Source: Chloroflexota bacterium (GTDB lineage: Bacteria; Chloroflexota; Anaerolineae; Anaerolineales; Villigracilaceae). Taken from it: 64,000 nt of DNA. The stretch is from contig JAJYLQ010000017.1 in NCBI GenBank assembly GCA_021787595.1, forward strand, positions 1 to 64,000. The letters are read 5' to 3'. A program made the position numbers and the translations under genes. The notes beneath the pieces were generated by a model. That model saw only the letters and a program-made list of their open reading frames with translations, searched no databases and had not been told where the DNA came from. The stretch's first letter is position 1; the number at the start of each line of letters is the position of its first letter. Below are positions 43,060 to 52,266 of this stretch, in pieces.

Positions 43060-43956
43060 TTATGTGAGAAAGAGGATCGTCACGCCGACCATGGCCAGCA
43101 TCGTCCCGGCAATTGCCTGCCAGCCCAGTTTTTCCTTGAAGAAGAAATGACTGATTGGAAGGATAAAGATGGGCGAGAGCGATGTAAGCACGCTGGCCAC
43201 TCCAACCTCCGTGTTTTGAACCGCGAGAAGCGACAGGGAAACGCCAATCACAGGCCCGATCAACGCGGCCAGCATCAGTAATTTGAAAGCGGATGGATTT
43301 CCTCGCAGCGTCCGAATCGTTTTTCCACCCTGTTTTTGTAGAAGAGTTACAAGCCATAACGCCAGGGCGGCCGCCAGCATCCGGATGACGTTTCCACTGA
43401 CAGGGGAGAAGTTTCCCAACATCCCCTGTTTGGAAAAGACCAACCCTGTTGCTTGTCCGATTGCGCCGAGGATGCCGAACATTATGCCTCTGACTGTAGA
43501 ACGGGAAACTTGTGGTTTTCCATTGCCCTGTTCGAGGATGACCCAGATGATCCCGCCCAGAGTCAATGCGATGCCGATGGTCTGTCCGAGGCGAAGCGAT
43601 TCGCCAAGGAATATCCATGCCTCCAGCGCGCCGAAGATGGTGGAGAGGCTTAATAGTAAAGTCCCGATCCGCGGGCCGACTTCATAATAAGACTGGAATA
43701 AAAATGCGTCGCCCAACGCCAGCCCGATGACCCCTGATAGCGACAGCCATGCCCAGCGTTGAGACTCTGCGCTTATCGGAAGCGGTTGACGAAATAAAAT
43801 CGTATTGAGAATGATGAGATAAAGCAGCGCAAAAGCAAGGCGCGTCCGGTTTCCGATGACCGAGCCGACTTTTTGAACAGCTTTGGTAACGACCACTGCA
43901 TTGATTGCAAAGAACAATGAAGTAAGAAGCCCCGCGATTTCGCCAATGTAAGTCAT
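43060..43956 (-). CDS. EamA/DMT-family transporter
   Basis: 298 aa with ten predicted membrane helices in two EamA repeats of five. Helix pairs such as YYEVGPRIGTLLLSLSTIFG and LGESLRLGQTIGIALTLGGI are characteristic. Drug/metabolite exporter superfamily; typical substrates are amino acids, nucleosides or sugars. Stands alone. Confidence 0.87.
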   Translation of the reverse strand: MTYIGEIAGLLTSLFFAINAVVVTKAVQKVGSVIGNRTRLAFALLYLIILNTILFRQPLPISAESQRWAWLSLSGVIGLALGDAFLFQSYYEVGPRIGTLLLSLSTIFGALEAWIFLGESLRLGQTIGIALTLGGIIWVILEQGNGKPQVSRSTVRGIMFGILGAIGQATGLVFSKQGMLGNFSPVSGNVIRMLAAALALWLVTLLQKQGGKTIRTLRGNPSAFKLLMLAALIGPVIGVSLSLLAVQNTEVGVASVLTSLSPIFILPISHFFFKEKLGWQAIAGTMLAMVGVTILFLT

Positions 43957-44067
43957 GTGTTTTTGTTTTCTTTTGGATTTGTTTTAGAAAGAGATCGAAG
44001 TTTCATCCGCAGATTACACAGATTTTTTTGACTTCACCTGCGAAATCCATGTGATCTGCGGATATTT

Positions 44068-44628
44068 TTATTTGCTGAATGTCCCCATCCATTCGCCTTG
44101 TGCAAGGATATGTCCCTGCATGGCAGAGATCAATTGCTGTTTGCTCGTTCCAGCAGATAGATTTAACATTGCATCGAGCGCGTACAGTTTGAAGAAATAG
44201 CGATGCGTCCCCGAAGGCGGGCACGGCCCGTTATATCCCAAATTGCCATACGAATTCTTTCCCTGCAAGCTCCCATCAGACAATTGTCCGCCAGGTTGAA
44301 CTGCTTCAGGAAGATCGCTGGCTGCGGCGGGAATGTTGTACATCACCCAATGAACCCACGTACCGCCGGGCGCATCGGGATCGTCAACGATCAGGGCGAA
44401 GGATTTGGTATTCGCGGGCGCGCCGCTCCACGTCAATGGAGGGGAAACTTCGCGCCCAACGCAGGAATATTTAGCCGGGATGGATTGTCCCGATGCGAAT
44501 GCCGCGCTTGAAATGGTCAGACTCATAGGTGCCTCTTGAGTTGCAGATGAGGAGGAAAGCTGATTTGTGCCACACGCGCTCAAAATCCAGAAAAGAGCGA
44601 TGATGATCGGAATCGAACGTTTCATCAA
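44068..44628 (-). CDS. YbhB/YbcL-type PEBP lipoprotein
   Basis: 186 aa. Lipobox ILSACG near residue 19, then the phosphatidylethanolamine-binding (Raf-kinase-inhibitor-like) fold: SFALIVDDPDAPGGTWVHWV and YGNLGYNGPCPPSGTHRYFF. Ligand unknown; bacterial members are small secreted or cytoplasmic proteins of unclear function. It follows the acetyltransferase gene by 5 nt on the same strand. Confidence 0.9.
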   Translation of the reverse strand: MMKRSIPIIIALFWILSACGTNQLSSSSATQEAPMSLTISSAAFASGQSIPAKYSCVGREVSPPLTWSGAPANTKSFALIVDDPDAPGGTWVHWVMYNIPAAASDLPEAVQPGGQLSDGSLQGKNSYGNLGYNGPCPPSGTHRYFFKLYALDAMLNLSAGTSKQQLISAMQGHILAQGEWMGTFSK

Positions 44629-44633
44629 AATGA

Positions 44634-45077
44634 TTATAGCGTTTTTGCGAAGTGAATCAAACGTTCCACTTCCTCGTATCCCATCGCCAGATGCGCCTTG
44701 ATGCTGACTTCGTTATCGAGCCAGGTGTCCGATCCCATCTCTTTCAAACCTTGTTCGCGCGCCCAATCTTCGGCGGTGCGTACGAGCGCATGGCCGTAGC
44801 CCTGCCCGCGCAATTCCTCGTCCACGAACCAGCCTTCGATATAACCAACCGGGCTGGTCTCACAGCCGTCCGCATATTTCCGTGTGCCGGCTTCGATGAA
44901 ACCAGCCAGCTTTCCATCCGGACGCTCCAGCACAAAGACGGGCGTCATCGGATCATTCAAAATTCGATCTTGTTCGGCCTGCAAAATTTCGAAATCGGCC
45001 TCCGGCCAAAGCCCGTAACGCATTCTCAGCCATTCGGGCTTGTCTTCGAGTGTGGCGCGGCGGATGTTCAAGTTCAT
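44634..45077 (-). CDS. GNAT acetyltransferase, AAC(6')-like
   Basis: 147 aa. GNAT fold with acetyl-CoA loop RGQGYGHALV. The ending GSDTWLDNEVSIKAHLAMGY then EEVERLIHFAKTL closely follows the aminoglycoside 6'-N-acetyltransferase I pattern. Whether it confers resistance or acts on another amine is unknown. Start ATG 45077; a longer frame to 45380 is shadow of the DUF1232 gene. Confidence 0.8.
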   Translation of the reverse strand: MNLNIRRATLEDKPEWLRMRYGLWPEADFEILQAEQDRILNDPMTPVFVLERPDGKLAGFIEAGTRKYADGCETSPVGYIEGWFVDEELRGQGYGHALVRTAEDWAREQGLKEMGSDTWLDNEVSIKAHLAMGYEEVERLIHFAKTL

Positions 45078-45082
45078 GCTTT

Positions 45083-45472
45083 TTACCTGACGAGATGTAG
45101 GATGATCGACGCGAAGCCGATTATAAGCAGTATCCAAATTAAGGCAATGATGATCACGCCGATGACTTTCACGCCTCGTCCCGGACCCGAATCCTGCCGC
45201 GCCTTTTCCCGGGCCTCTTCTATCACTGACGGCGGAATCAGCTTCAGCGCCAGCGCGATCCCCGCCGGGACGATGATCAAATCGTCGAGGTAGCCGAAGA
45301 CCGGCACAAAATCCGGGATGAGATCGAGCGGACTCAGCGCGTACGCGACCGTCCCGATGGCAATTGCTTTTGCATACCATGGCGTGCGCGGGTCGCGCGC
45401 CGCGAAATAAATCGCAAGCGTTTCGGTTTTGAGCGCGCGGGCGCGGGATTTCAGTTCGTCGAGCATGATCAC
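45083..45472 (-). CDS. YkvA/DUF1232 membrane protein
   Basis: 129 aa. The DUF1232 motif [24 protein letters not shown] covers residues about 40-63, followed by a C-terminal membrane segment ([20 protein letters not shown]). Function unknown in most species. 5 nt before the acetyltransferase gene in one operon. Confidence 0.85.
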   Translation of the reverse strand: MIMLDELKSRARALKTETLAIYFAARDPRTPWYAKAIAIGTVAYALSPLDLIPDFVPVFGYLDDLIIVPAGIALALKLIPPSVIEEAREKARQDSGPGRGVKVIGVIIIALIWILLIIGFASIILHLVR

Positions 45473-45612
45473 AATTTCAGGGATGGCTTCTTAACATAGT
45501 GTCCAGGCGCCGAGATTCGATGGCCTTCTCTTGCGGCTTTCCTGCACCTGCACGCAGGGCAGGTGCGCGCTGAATCTTTTTGCCAGCCTTGCAAACAACA
45601 GCCCGGGTTAAA

Positions 45613-46989
45613 TCACGCAAATGTTCCCGACCAGGATTCGAAGCCGTGACCGCCGCGTTCGTCATCTTTGTAAAATGACACATACGTCATGGATTGGTAC
45701 GGAACGAATTCGTCCGGCTGATGGCTGCGGATATGATTCTTCGCGGCGATGGCGTAATACGAATGCCATGTGCCGGAGTTGATGTACACCTGGCTTTCAG
45801 GGTCGGACATGTTGCCGTAAACGTCCAGCGGCACAATCTCGTGAAAATGTGTGTGCCCATAAACGACAAAGCGCGCTTCCTTCTTCTTGATAGCGGGTTC
45901 GTTCAGCGCGTGCCCCGCATAGGAGATCTCGTCGCCGCTCGTTTTCGAGCGCACCCAATTGACCAGTTCGCTGATGGTGTGGAATGAGGTGCGGTTCGAA
46001 ATCTTGATCGCCAGCCTCAGCGCGTCCGCTGTGTCGAATTTGAACGGCTTGTTGGTCCGGCGGACGAAATCCAGCGCGAGGAATTCATCGCAGATGCGAT
46101 CCCAAATTTGTTTGAGTTCGTCTTCCAGCGCGGACGAACCGGCGTGCTTTTGGATCTGCGTTTCGATCCACAGCGGCGCGGCCAGCAAGGGCCGGACATT
46201 AGCGATGCGCCGCAGGCTTTTGAGGATGCCTTCGGGCAGGTCCGAGCCAAACTCGTTCTGCACCACGACCGGGAAGCGGTTGACCACTTCCATGGCCAGC
46301 GCGTCACCGAGAGTCCCCGCGTCGCGGCCTTTGTCTTTGTCGAAGTTGAATTTGTCGTAATAATCGCCGTGCCGGAGGAAGACGCGATGGCGCGCGCACA
46401 ACTCCTGCATTGGCTCGTACTCATTGATCTCGAATGGAAACATGGTGGCCGGATTGCTGAGCCCGATCACGTCAATGATGTCCTGGCGTATTGCATCGAA
46501 TGCTTTGCCCGGCAGGTGATAGTACCAATCATGATTGCCGACGGTGTAATGGATCCTCACCGCTACCGGGTTTTGGATCTGCGCCGCGAAATCCGGATGG
46601 CCGTTGACCGACGGCGGAATCGTGATCGCGCCCGGGCGCGTGACATCCCTGAGAACCTTCAGCGCTTCGGCATTCGTGCGGATGACAGCCCGGGTCACTT
46701 CACGGAGTTTTGATATGTACGCGTCGCTGTGCGGGTTCGTCCACGGGCGGACGTAATTTGCATCCCCGGGTTTTGTGTCGAGCCAGCGCGTGGAATGAAG
46801 CGGGTCGAGAATATCGCCCATCAAAACAATATCAATGCCGTCAATGGGATAGTACGTGTTGTCCCTGCGCCACGAAGCCTGATACGCGCCCTCGCGCAGG
46901 CGGTCCGCAAAAAGATGAAAGGCACCGGGCGAAATGGATTTGGCGCACGTGCCGTCAACGAGATGAATGTCGCTCGCGATTACAAGCAT
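45613..46989 (-). CDS. Metallophosphoesterase
   Basis: 458 aa calcineurin-like phosphoesterase. Metal motifs: ASDIHLVDGT (DxH), VLMGDILDPL (GD), YTVGNHDWYYH (GNHD), FLRHGDYYD and VVYGHTHFHEI (GHxH). It is larger than usual owing to a helical insertion (about 265-350). Substrate could be nucleotides, lipids or UDP-sugars. ATG 46989 follows AGGAGTCGATC. Single gene. Confidence 0.87.
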   Translation of the reverse strand: MLVIASDIHLVDGTCAKSISPGAFHLFADRLREGAYQASWRRDNTYYPIDGIDIVLMGDILDPLHSTRWLDTKPGDANYVRPWTNPHSDAYISKLREVTRAVIRTNAEALKVLRDVTRPGAITIPPSVNGHPDFAAQIQNPVAVRIHYTVGNHDWYYHLPGKAFDAIRQDIIDVIGLSNPATMFPFEINEYEPMQELCARHRVFLRHGDYYDKFNFDKDKGRDAGTLGDALAMEVVNRFPVVVQNEFGSDLPEGILKSLRRIANVRPLLAAPLWIETQIQKHAGSSALEDELKQIWDRICDEFLALDFVRRTNKPFKFDTADALRLAIKISNRTSFHTISELVNWVRSKTSGDEISYAGHALNEPAIKKKEARFVVYGHTHFHEIVPLDVYGNMSDPESQVYINSGTWHSYYAIAAKNHIRSHQPDEFVPYQSMTYVSFYKDDERGGHGFESWSGTFA

Positions 46990-47075
46990 GATCGACTCCT
47001 GAAAATTCGATGATTTCGTTCATGGGGCGGACGCTTGCCCCGCGACCAAAGGAGTGTCGAAGGGCCGTTCTGTCC

Positions 47076-47543
47076 CTACTTATTCTTTTCGAGTTTCTCG
47101 CGTTCCTGTTCCCATAGTTTTGTAAATCCTTCGAAGACATCGGAAATGATCTCCAGTTCTTTTTCCGAGTAACTTGAGATCAATTCGTCTTGTGCCTTTC
47201 TCGCCGATTCAAACCATGACGCGACTTTTTCGGCGCCCGATTTCACGGGAGCGATCAGAGTCCCGCGGCGATCATCGGGATTCGGTCGCCGCTCGATGAA
47301 GCCTGCCTTTTCGAGCCGGTTAAGCATGGCGGTCGCCGCACCCGAAGTGAGCCCCGTGTGCCTGGCAAGTTCGGAAGGCGTGGCAATGCCTTTGAGGAAT
47401 AGAACCCTGAGACATTCCATGTCGGTTACATTGAAGCCCATCTGTTCGCTCATCGCGTTTCGGAACCGCGTCAAATTGATGCCGTATTCCACCATCGCCA
47501 TCCGGGCCCGTTTCTTCAAATCTGTCTTTGTGGATTTCGTCAT
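47076..47543 (-). CDS. MarR-family transcriptional regulator
   Basis: 155 aa winged-helix repressor: NVTDMECLRVLFLKGIATPS, then recognition helix TGLTSGAATAMLNRLEKAGFIERR and wing PDDRRGTLI. It is divergent from the gene at 47651 and probably regulates it and itself through the shared 107-nt region, which holds an inverted repeat over a promoter. Confidence 0.88.
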   Translation of the reverse strand: MTKSTKTDLKKRARMAMVEYGINLTRFRNAMSEQMGFNVTDMECLRVLFLKGIATPSELARHTGLTSGAATAMLNRLEKAGFIERRPNPDDRRGTLIAPVKSGAEKVASWFESARKAQDELISSYSEKELEIISDVFEGFTKLWEQEREKLEKNK

Positions 47544-47545
47544 AG

Positions 47546-47582
47546 AGATACCCTTGACGTTATCTTTATTTTCAAGTATCTT
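47546..47582. promoter_or_regulatory. Promoter and possible MarR operator
   Basis: TTGACG (47554-47559), 17-nt spacer and TATCTT (47577-47582) form a plus-strand promoter. AGATACCCTTGA on one side and TCAAGTATCT on the other form an imperfect inverted repeat spanning it, as expected for a MarR-type operator. Confidence 0.45.
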
Positions 47583-47650
47583 TATTATATAACTAAATTC
47601 TTAGAGACGCAAGAGTATCAGAAAGATCATTTACCCATAAGGAGTTTTCC

Positions 47651-48085
47651 ATGAGCCCAAGTAAAAGCACCACGAAGAAATCCAAAGGATTCACGGACGA
47701 AGAAAAGGCCGCGATGAGGGCGCGCGCCAAAGAGCTGAAGGCGGAAGCGGAAAAGGCGGAAGGCGAAAGCGCTGCGCTCGAGGCAATTGCCAAGTTTCAG
47801 GAACCGGACCGAACCATGGCCAAGCGGCTTCACACAATCATCAAAGCCGGCGGCCTGACTGCGAAAACCTGGTACGGAATGCCCGCCTATGCCAACCAGG
47901 ATGGAAAGATCGTCTGCTACTTCCGCGACCGAATGAAGTTCAAAGAGAGGTACGCGATGTTCGGCTTCAACGACTCAGCAAACCTCGACGACGGCAGCAT
48001 GTGGCCGATTGCCTATGCTTTGCCGGAGTTGACCGCCGAAGATGAGGCAAAGATCGCCGCGCTCGTGAAGAAAGCGGTGAGCTGA
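47651..48085 (+). CDS. DUF1801/YdhG-like protein
   Basis: 144 aa. A charged N-terminal helix (about 10-45) is followed by the YdhG fold: AKTWYGMPAYANQDGKIVCY, then KERYAMFGFNDSANLDDGSM and AYALPELTAEDE. Related proteins are called iron chaperones or DUF1801; function unproven. Divergent from the MarR gene, so it is a likely MarR target. Next gene starts 2 nt later. Confidence 0.75.
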   Translation: MSPSKSTTKKSKGFTDEEKAAMRARAKELKAEAEKAEGESAALEAIAKFQEPDRTMAKRLHTIIKAGGLTAKTWYGMPAYANQDGKIVCYFRDRMKFKERYAMFGFNDSANLDDGSMWPIAYALPELTAEDEAKIAALVKKAVS

Positions 48086-48087
48086 GA

Positions 48088-48504
48088 ATGAAAACAAGTG
48101 CGACTCCTTCCTCGAAAGAGAAGTCCGCATCTCAACAGATAGATGCCATTATCAAAGAGTCGAGTGATTGGCGAGGAAAGAAATTATCGCAGTTGCGCGC
48201 TGTGATCCAGAAAGCCGACTCGGCTGTAGTTGAAGAAGTAAAGTGGAAGAAACCATCCAAACCATCGGGAGTCCCGGTTTGGTCTCACGATGGAATAATC
48301 TGCGTAGCAGATACGCTCAAGAATGCCGTGAGGCTGACCTTCCCCAAAGGTGCCCAGGTGAAGGATCCAAAGAAGCTCTTCAATACGCGTCTGGATAGCA
48401 AAACGGTTCGCGCCATTGACTTTTTCGAAGGCGAGGCTGTAAATGAGGGAGCGCTAAAGGCACTCGTTCTTGATGCCGTGAGGGTAAACACGCAAAAAGA
48501 GTAG
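48088..48504 (+). CDS. DUF1801-family protein
   Basis: 138 aa. Pattern IDAIIKESSDWRGKKLSQLR, then VVEEVKWKKPS (the conserved Lys/Trp core), VWSHDGIICVADTLKNAVRL and RAIDFFEGEAVNE. Same superfamily as its neighbour but another subgroup. Co-transcribed with it. Confidence 0.8.
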   Translation: MKTSATPSSKEKSASQQIDAIIKESSDWRGKKLSQLRAVIQKADSAVVEEVKWKKPSKPSGVPVWSHDGIICVADTLKNAVRLTFPKGAQVKDPKKLFNTRLDSKTVRAIDFFEGEAVNEGALKALVLDAVRVNTQKE

Positions 48505-48528
48505 GGGCGGATCGCGATCCGCCCCTAC
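48501..48528. terminator. Perfect palindrome, family 3 repeat acting as terminator
   Basis: 14-nt arms (GTAGGGGCGGATCG and its complement) form a perfect hairpin that includes the last stop codon of the DUF1801 gene and precedes an AT-rich stretch. It separates this gene from the convergent methyltransferase gene. Confidence 0.65.
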
Positions 48529-48532
48529 ATTA

Positions 48533-49000
48533 TTATTTTAATTTTGGGATCCAGCGCGGGACTCGTTTGCAATAATCTTCATACGCCGCACCGAATTTCT
48601 TTTTCAATGTTCGTTCTTCATAGAAAACGATAAACAAATGGCAAACAAGAAAAGCGGCGACGGCATAAACGATTATCCAGATTGATTTGAACCAGAGAAA
48701 ATAACCAATGACAATAACAAGCACGCCAACATAGATTGGATTGCGGACATAACGATATGGACCCGTCGCGACCAACTCTTTCGGCGGGTCAAGCGGTAAA
48801 GGCGTGCCGCGGCCTCTGAAAGTGAAATCCCAGAAGCACCATAGAATCTCGACTCCACCGATGAGCCAAAGCGGAAAGGCAAAATAAGCGAAGATGCCAG
48901 TCTCAACTTGCGGGTTTTTAGGCAAAAGCACGAGGGGAAAGTACCACGCACCCAATCCCGCGGCGAGGATGAGATATAAGAAAGATTTGAGGGCAGTCAT
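48533..49000 (-). CDS. ICMT-like membrane methyltransferase
   Basis: 155 aa with four membrane segments. SAM-binding motif of the isoprenylcysteine/phospholipid methyltransferase group: VATGPYRYVRNPIYVGVL, then FYEERTLKKKFGAAYEDYCK. In bacteria such enzymes methylate lipids or small hydrophobic thiols; substrate unknown here. It precedes the two GH10-like genes only by position on the map; transcription is away from them. Confidence 0.87.
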   Translation of the reverse strand: MTALKSFLYLILAAGLGAWYFPLVLLPKNPQVETGIFAYFAFPLWLIGGVEILWCFWDFTFRGRGTPLPLDPPKELVATGPYRYVRNPIYVGVLVIVIGYFLWFKSIWIIVYAVAAFLVCHLFIVFYEERTLKKKFGAAYEDYCKRVPRWIPKLK

Positions 49001-49023
49001 TCTCTTCTGTTGGATTGTATTTC

Positions 49024-50577
49024 TTATTGAAGATTATTGTAAAGTATCTGTAATATTCTATAAAATGCAGGAGTCGGCTGATAGTTGTCGTCAAGTATCA
49101 TTGCGTTAGCATTGGCGAATCCAGCTCGACGATACCATTCAGTTGCATCTGATATGCCACCCAGCCCGTATTGGTCTGTATGCAAGTTCAAATAACTTAA
49201 TAGATTATCACCATAGATGTTCGCCTGCTCTATCCGGGGAACTTTAGGGGCACGAACAGGATCATATGTCCAAATGGCATTTGGATTACCGGATACGACT
49301 GTCGTTTCAGAGGTTACTTTGAAGCCCATATCAATAATAGTTTTTAAATTTTGCTGCTCTATTTGTTGTTTAGGTGGATTATATACTGTGAAATTATTTT
49401 CTATATCTACCCTTCTTATTGGAAGATTTTTATCTTTAACAAATTTCAGCAAGGTCATGAAATTATTTTTCCAAACATCACTATCGTGTGGTAGATATAA
49501 AATTCCATCTTCTGTTAAAACTTGTTCGGCATTTGGATTTGCTTCCGAAACCCAATGGCTAACATCAGATATGGCATTCGGAAAGCCCAGATTTGTCAAC
49601 CAGAAAGGCCACTTGTCATGGGGAAAAGATTCTGTGGCCGCCCATTCATCTGCTAAATCCCATTGATTCACTACTCGGCTAGGATCTTTATTTGTGTCAT
49701 TTGCATCAGGTATCCCGTTGTATTCCAATACTCTGATCTTTACGATAAATTCCGCCAGTAGTTTAACCTCATCTTTTGTAAACCCTCCGTTGTAAATCGA
49801 ATCTGGCACATCCCCGCCCCACAAGAGGTGCTGTGCTCTCACTGTCATACCATGTGATTTAGCATAATCTATTGCTCTATTTCCATTTATCCAATCGTAG
49901 TTGAAACCTTGCGGGACTTTTCCAACATCGAGTTGAGCCTTTATAGCAGGCCAATTATTAAGAACCCTTCTCCAATCGTCAGCGGTAAAGTTTTGGAAAA
50001 CAACCGAAGCGTCAACTTCACCGGTTAGTAATAATTGATTTGCAATTTTCTCAAAATACTTACCAGCAAAATCTATATATTCAGTCCCGTCAATAGGTGC
50101 TTCTAATCTTATTCCATTAGCCTCGGCTAGTTGAACTGGCCAAGCCTGAGACCATATCCATTGTCCATCTTTCCCTTGTTCTGCAATTAATAGCGGAGTA
50201 CCCGACTCGTTAAAGTCTGTTGTGGTTGCAAGGTCCCCTGTCACTAAGAAGATAATTTTCTTTCCATCGACACCAGTTTTAACTTGCCCTATTAATGTGC
50301 CGACATCTTCCGGTTTCACTCCAAACGCATTCGCAAATTGTACAATCGGCGAATTGGGATTCTTCAAATCAAACAATTCTGGGTTTGTAATTTTGGGGTC
50401 AGGAATCTGTATTCCATCAACATCAATCGTGGGCACAGGGGTCGCAGTAGGCGTTGGGATAGGTGTATTGGTTGGCAGAGAAGTTGCAGTTATAGTTGGA
50501 GTCGGTATAGATTGAGAACTGCTACATGCAGACAAAAGCGTAGCGAACACAATGAAAATTAAAGTTACAAGTTTCAT
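49024..50577 (-). CDS. GH10-like lipoprotein, catalytic residues altered (copy 1)
   Basis: 517 aa. Lipobox LLSAC (Cys18) and a Thr/Pro-rich stalk. A non-catalytic domain follows (about 50-190), then a TIM-barrel related to family 10 xylanases: GNRAIDYAKSHGMTVRAQHL, NQWDLADEWAATE, YGLGGISDATEWYRRAGF. In GH10 the nucleophile lies in a TELDI strand; here the matching strand is IRRVDIENNF, with no Glu in that position. It probably binds carbohydrate without normal hydrolysis, or uses other residues. AT-rich compared with flanking genes; tandem with the next. Confidence 0.7.
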   Translation of the reverse strand: MKLVTLIFIVFATLLSACSSSQSIPTPTITATSLPTNTPIPTPTATPVPTIDVDGIQIPDPKITNPELFDLKNPNSPIVQFANAFGVKPEDVGTLIGQVKTGVDGKKIIFLVTGDLATTTDFNESGTPLLIAEQGKDGQWIWSQAWPVQLAEANGIRLEAPIDGTEYIDFAGKYFEKIANQLLLTGEVDASVVFQNFTADDWRRVLNNWPAIKAQLDVGKVPQGFNYDWINGNRAIDYAKSHGMTVRAQHLLWGGDVPDSIYNGGFTKDEVKLLAEFIVKIRVLEYNGIPDANDTNKDPSRVVNQWDLADEWAATESFPHDKWPFWLTNLGFPNAISDVSHWVSEANPNAEQVLTEDGILYLPHDSDVWKNNFMTLLKFVKDKNLPIRRVDIENNFTVYNPPKQQIEQQNLKTIIDMGFKVTSETTVVSGNPNAIWTYDPVRAPKVPRIEQANIYGDNLLSYLNLHTDQYGLGGISDATEWYRRAGFANANAMILDDNYQPTPAFYRILQILYNNLQ

Positions 50578-50635
50578 AATGATCTCTCAAAGCTGAATTA
50601 TATATCATCCTCTTCAACCTTTGACTATCCCCTTC

Positions 50636-52012
50636 CTATTTTATGAGATCAAATAGTACCTGTCTTTCTGCAAATAATGAAGACGTAGGTTGAAGATTGC
50701 CATCGAATAACTGACCATTGTTGCCTTTTTCTGCCCACCAATGATTTATATTATTACAAACTCCACTGTCAATGATTGCTCTAAAGATTTGAGAATAAAG
50801 CTTTGTTCTCAATTCATTTTTTTGTTGATCTGTCCCGTTTACATTTGACATATCTATATCAAGGCCGGTCACGTAAATCGGCAGGCCGTAGCTTTTGAAT
50901 GTTTTAATCATCTGATCAATATTAACTGGATGAGAAGCATCAATCACCATTTCTATACCAAGCGCATCGATTAGGTTTTTGGCTTTCAATCTATTAACAA
51001 TTTCACGAGTTCGAGAAGTATAGGAACCGTAATAACCAGACGGTTCTGAATTAAGCGTTTCTTCGTAAATTAGCTTAGCATTTGGATCGGTATCTCTGGC
51101 TGTTTGAAATGCTTCTTCTATATACTGCTCTCCAATTATTTTATTATCTGGATCGTATGTTAAACCATTAAGGGTTTCAGTTGGAACTCTTGATTCGGTG
51201 ACCACCATCCAAGCGTCAACCTGCCCTTTAAGAGGCGTCATAACGCCAATAATATGTCTTTTTAAAATAGGAAGAAGCTGGTCTGCGGTAAGATTTTGCT
51301 TGTCTTTCAAGTAGGTATATTGGAAATCTGAATATGGATACAATATTGATGCACCTATAACGAACATACCATGTTGTTTTGCTTTTTTAACTGCGTTTAT
51401 TTCTGCATCCAGGGTAAAAACATTGTCCTGTTTCTCTGTTTGATGCCACCAATCAGACGTTATGAAAGCCTGATTAAATTCTGTTGCAAATGTCGCATCA
51501 ACATCGTTCTGATTTATCTGAGCGAAAGGATCGGAGAATTTACCCCCTACATATAGCTTTTGTTGATGATTTGCTTCTCTTTGCTTGTTTAAAATATTCA
51601 AGAGATTCAGTTCTGTTGCATTTGACCACTGCCATTGTTCATTTTCGTCTTGTTGTCCAATTAAAAGCGGCGTGCCTGCATTGTCATAGCCTTGAGTAGA
51701 AGTATTGCCTATAGTTAAAAAAACTACGCTGCCAGCTTCGGTCTTAACAACTGACGTTAATGAACCAACATCTTCTGGCTTTATCCCAAAAGCATGAGCA
51801 AAAGCTGCAACGCTGGAATCATGTAAATCTTTTGGTACTTGATCTCCATCAACATTAATCATTGGCACAGGAGTTGTGGTTGGTGTTGAAGAAATGGGTG
51901 TATTTGTTGGTAGAGATGTTGCAGTTATAGTTGGAGTCGGTATGGGTTGAGAACTGCCACATGCAGACAAAAGCATAGCAAACACAATGGAAATTAAGGT
52001 TGTAAGTTTCAT
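50636..52012 (-). CDS. GH10-like lipoprotein, catalytic residues altered (copy 2)
   Basis: 458 aa. The first 60 residues are almost identical to those of copy 1 (lipobox LLSACGSSQ, Cys18, PTPTITATSLPTNTPI), so the two arose by duplication. The barrel has DAWMVVTESRVP in place of the usual WDVVNE, and YVTGLDIDMSN in place of TELDI, i.e. Gly replaces the nucleophile Glu. The acid/base Glu may be retained (VVTES). A carbohydrate-binding or sensing role is more likely than standard xylanase. AT-rich. Confidence 0.7.
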   Translation of the reverse strand: MKLTTLISIVFAMLLSACGSSQPIPTPTITATSLPTNTPISSTPTTTPVPMINVDGDQVPKDLHDSSVAAFAHAFGIKPEDVGSLTSVVKTEAGSVVFLTIGNTSTQGYDNAGTPLLIGQQDENEQWQWSNATELNLLNILNKQREANHQQKLYVGGKFSDPFAQINQNDVDATFATEFNQAFITSDWWHQTEKQDNVFTLDAEINAVKKAKQHGMFVIGASILYPYSDFQYTYLKDKQNLTADQLLPILKRHIIGVMTPLKGQVDAWMVVTESRVPTETLNGLTYDPDNKIIGEQYIEEAFQTARDTDPNAKLIYEETLNSEPSGYYGSYTSRTREIVNRLKAKNLIDALGIEMVIDASHPVNIDQMIKTFKSYGLPIYVTGLDIDMSNVNGTDQQKNELRTKLYSQIFRAIIDSGVCNNINHWWAEKGNNGQLFDGNLQPTSSLFAERQVLFDLIK

Positions 52013-52072
52013 AATGCTCTCCCTTGTTTCAAAATGTCTCTATCCTCTCTTCTCAAGATCGGCTTTGCGGGC

Positions 52073-52264
52073 TTATCTCGTCACGGTTTTGGCTTTGATT
52101 TCCAATTTCATCGGCTTTTTGGGTCTAAACGAAACTTTCTTGTGCTTGCTTTTCTTCTCTGCTTTTTTTAAGTCTTCGTACATCGCTTGTAAATTAAAGT
52201 TGAACTTTGCAGCGTAAGCCTCGCGATGTTTGCGGACTTCTTCAACAATCTCATCGTTCCACAT
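52073..52264 (-). CDS. VapB-like antitoxin
   Basis: 63 aa, highly charged: WNDEIVEEVRKHREAYAAKF then FNLQAMYEDLKKAEKKSKHK. This form is commonly paired with a PIN toxin of the type next to it. It starts 2 nt after the toxin frame ends. Because the toxin is frameshifted, it may now be an orphan. Confidence 0.75.
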   Translation of the reverse strand: MWNDEIVEEVRKHREAYAAKFNFNLQAMYEDLKKAEKKSKHKKVSFRPKKPMKLEIKAKTVTR

Positions 52265-52266
52265 CG

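Noticed and set aside
45078..45380. Extension of the AAC(6')-like acetyltransferase
   Set aside because: The extra 101 residues are an antisense or out-of-frame reading of the DUF1232 gene; the GNAT domain starts at 45077.
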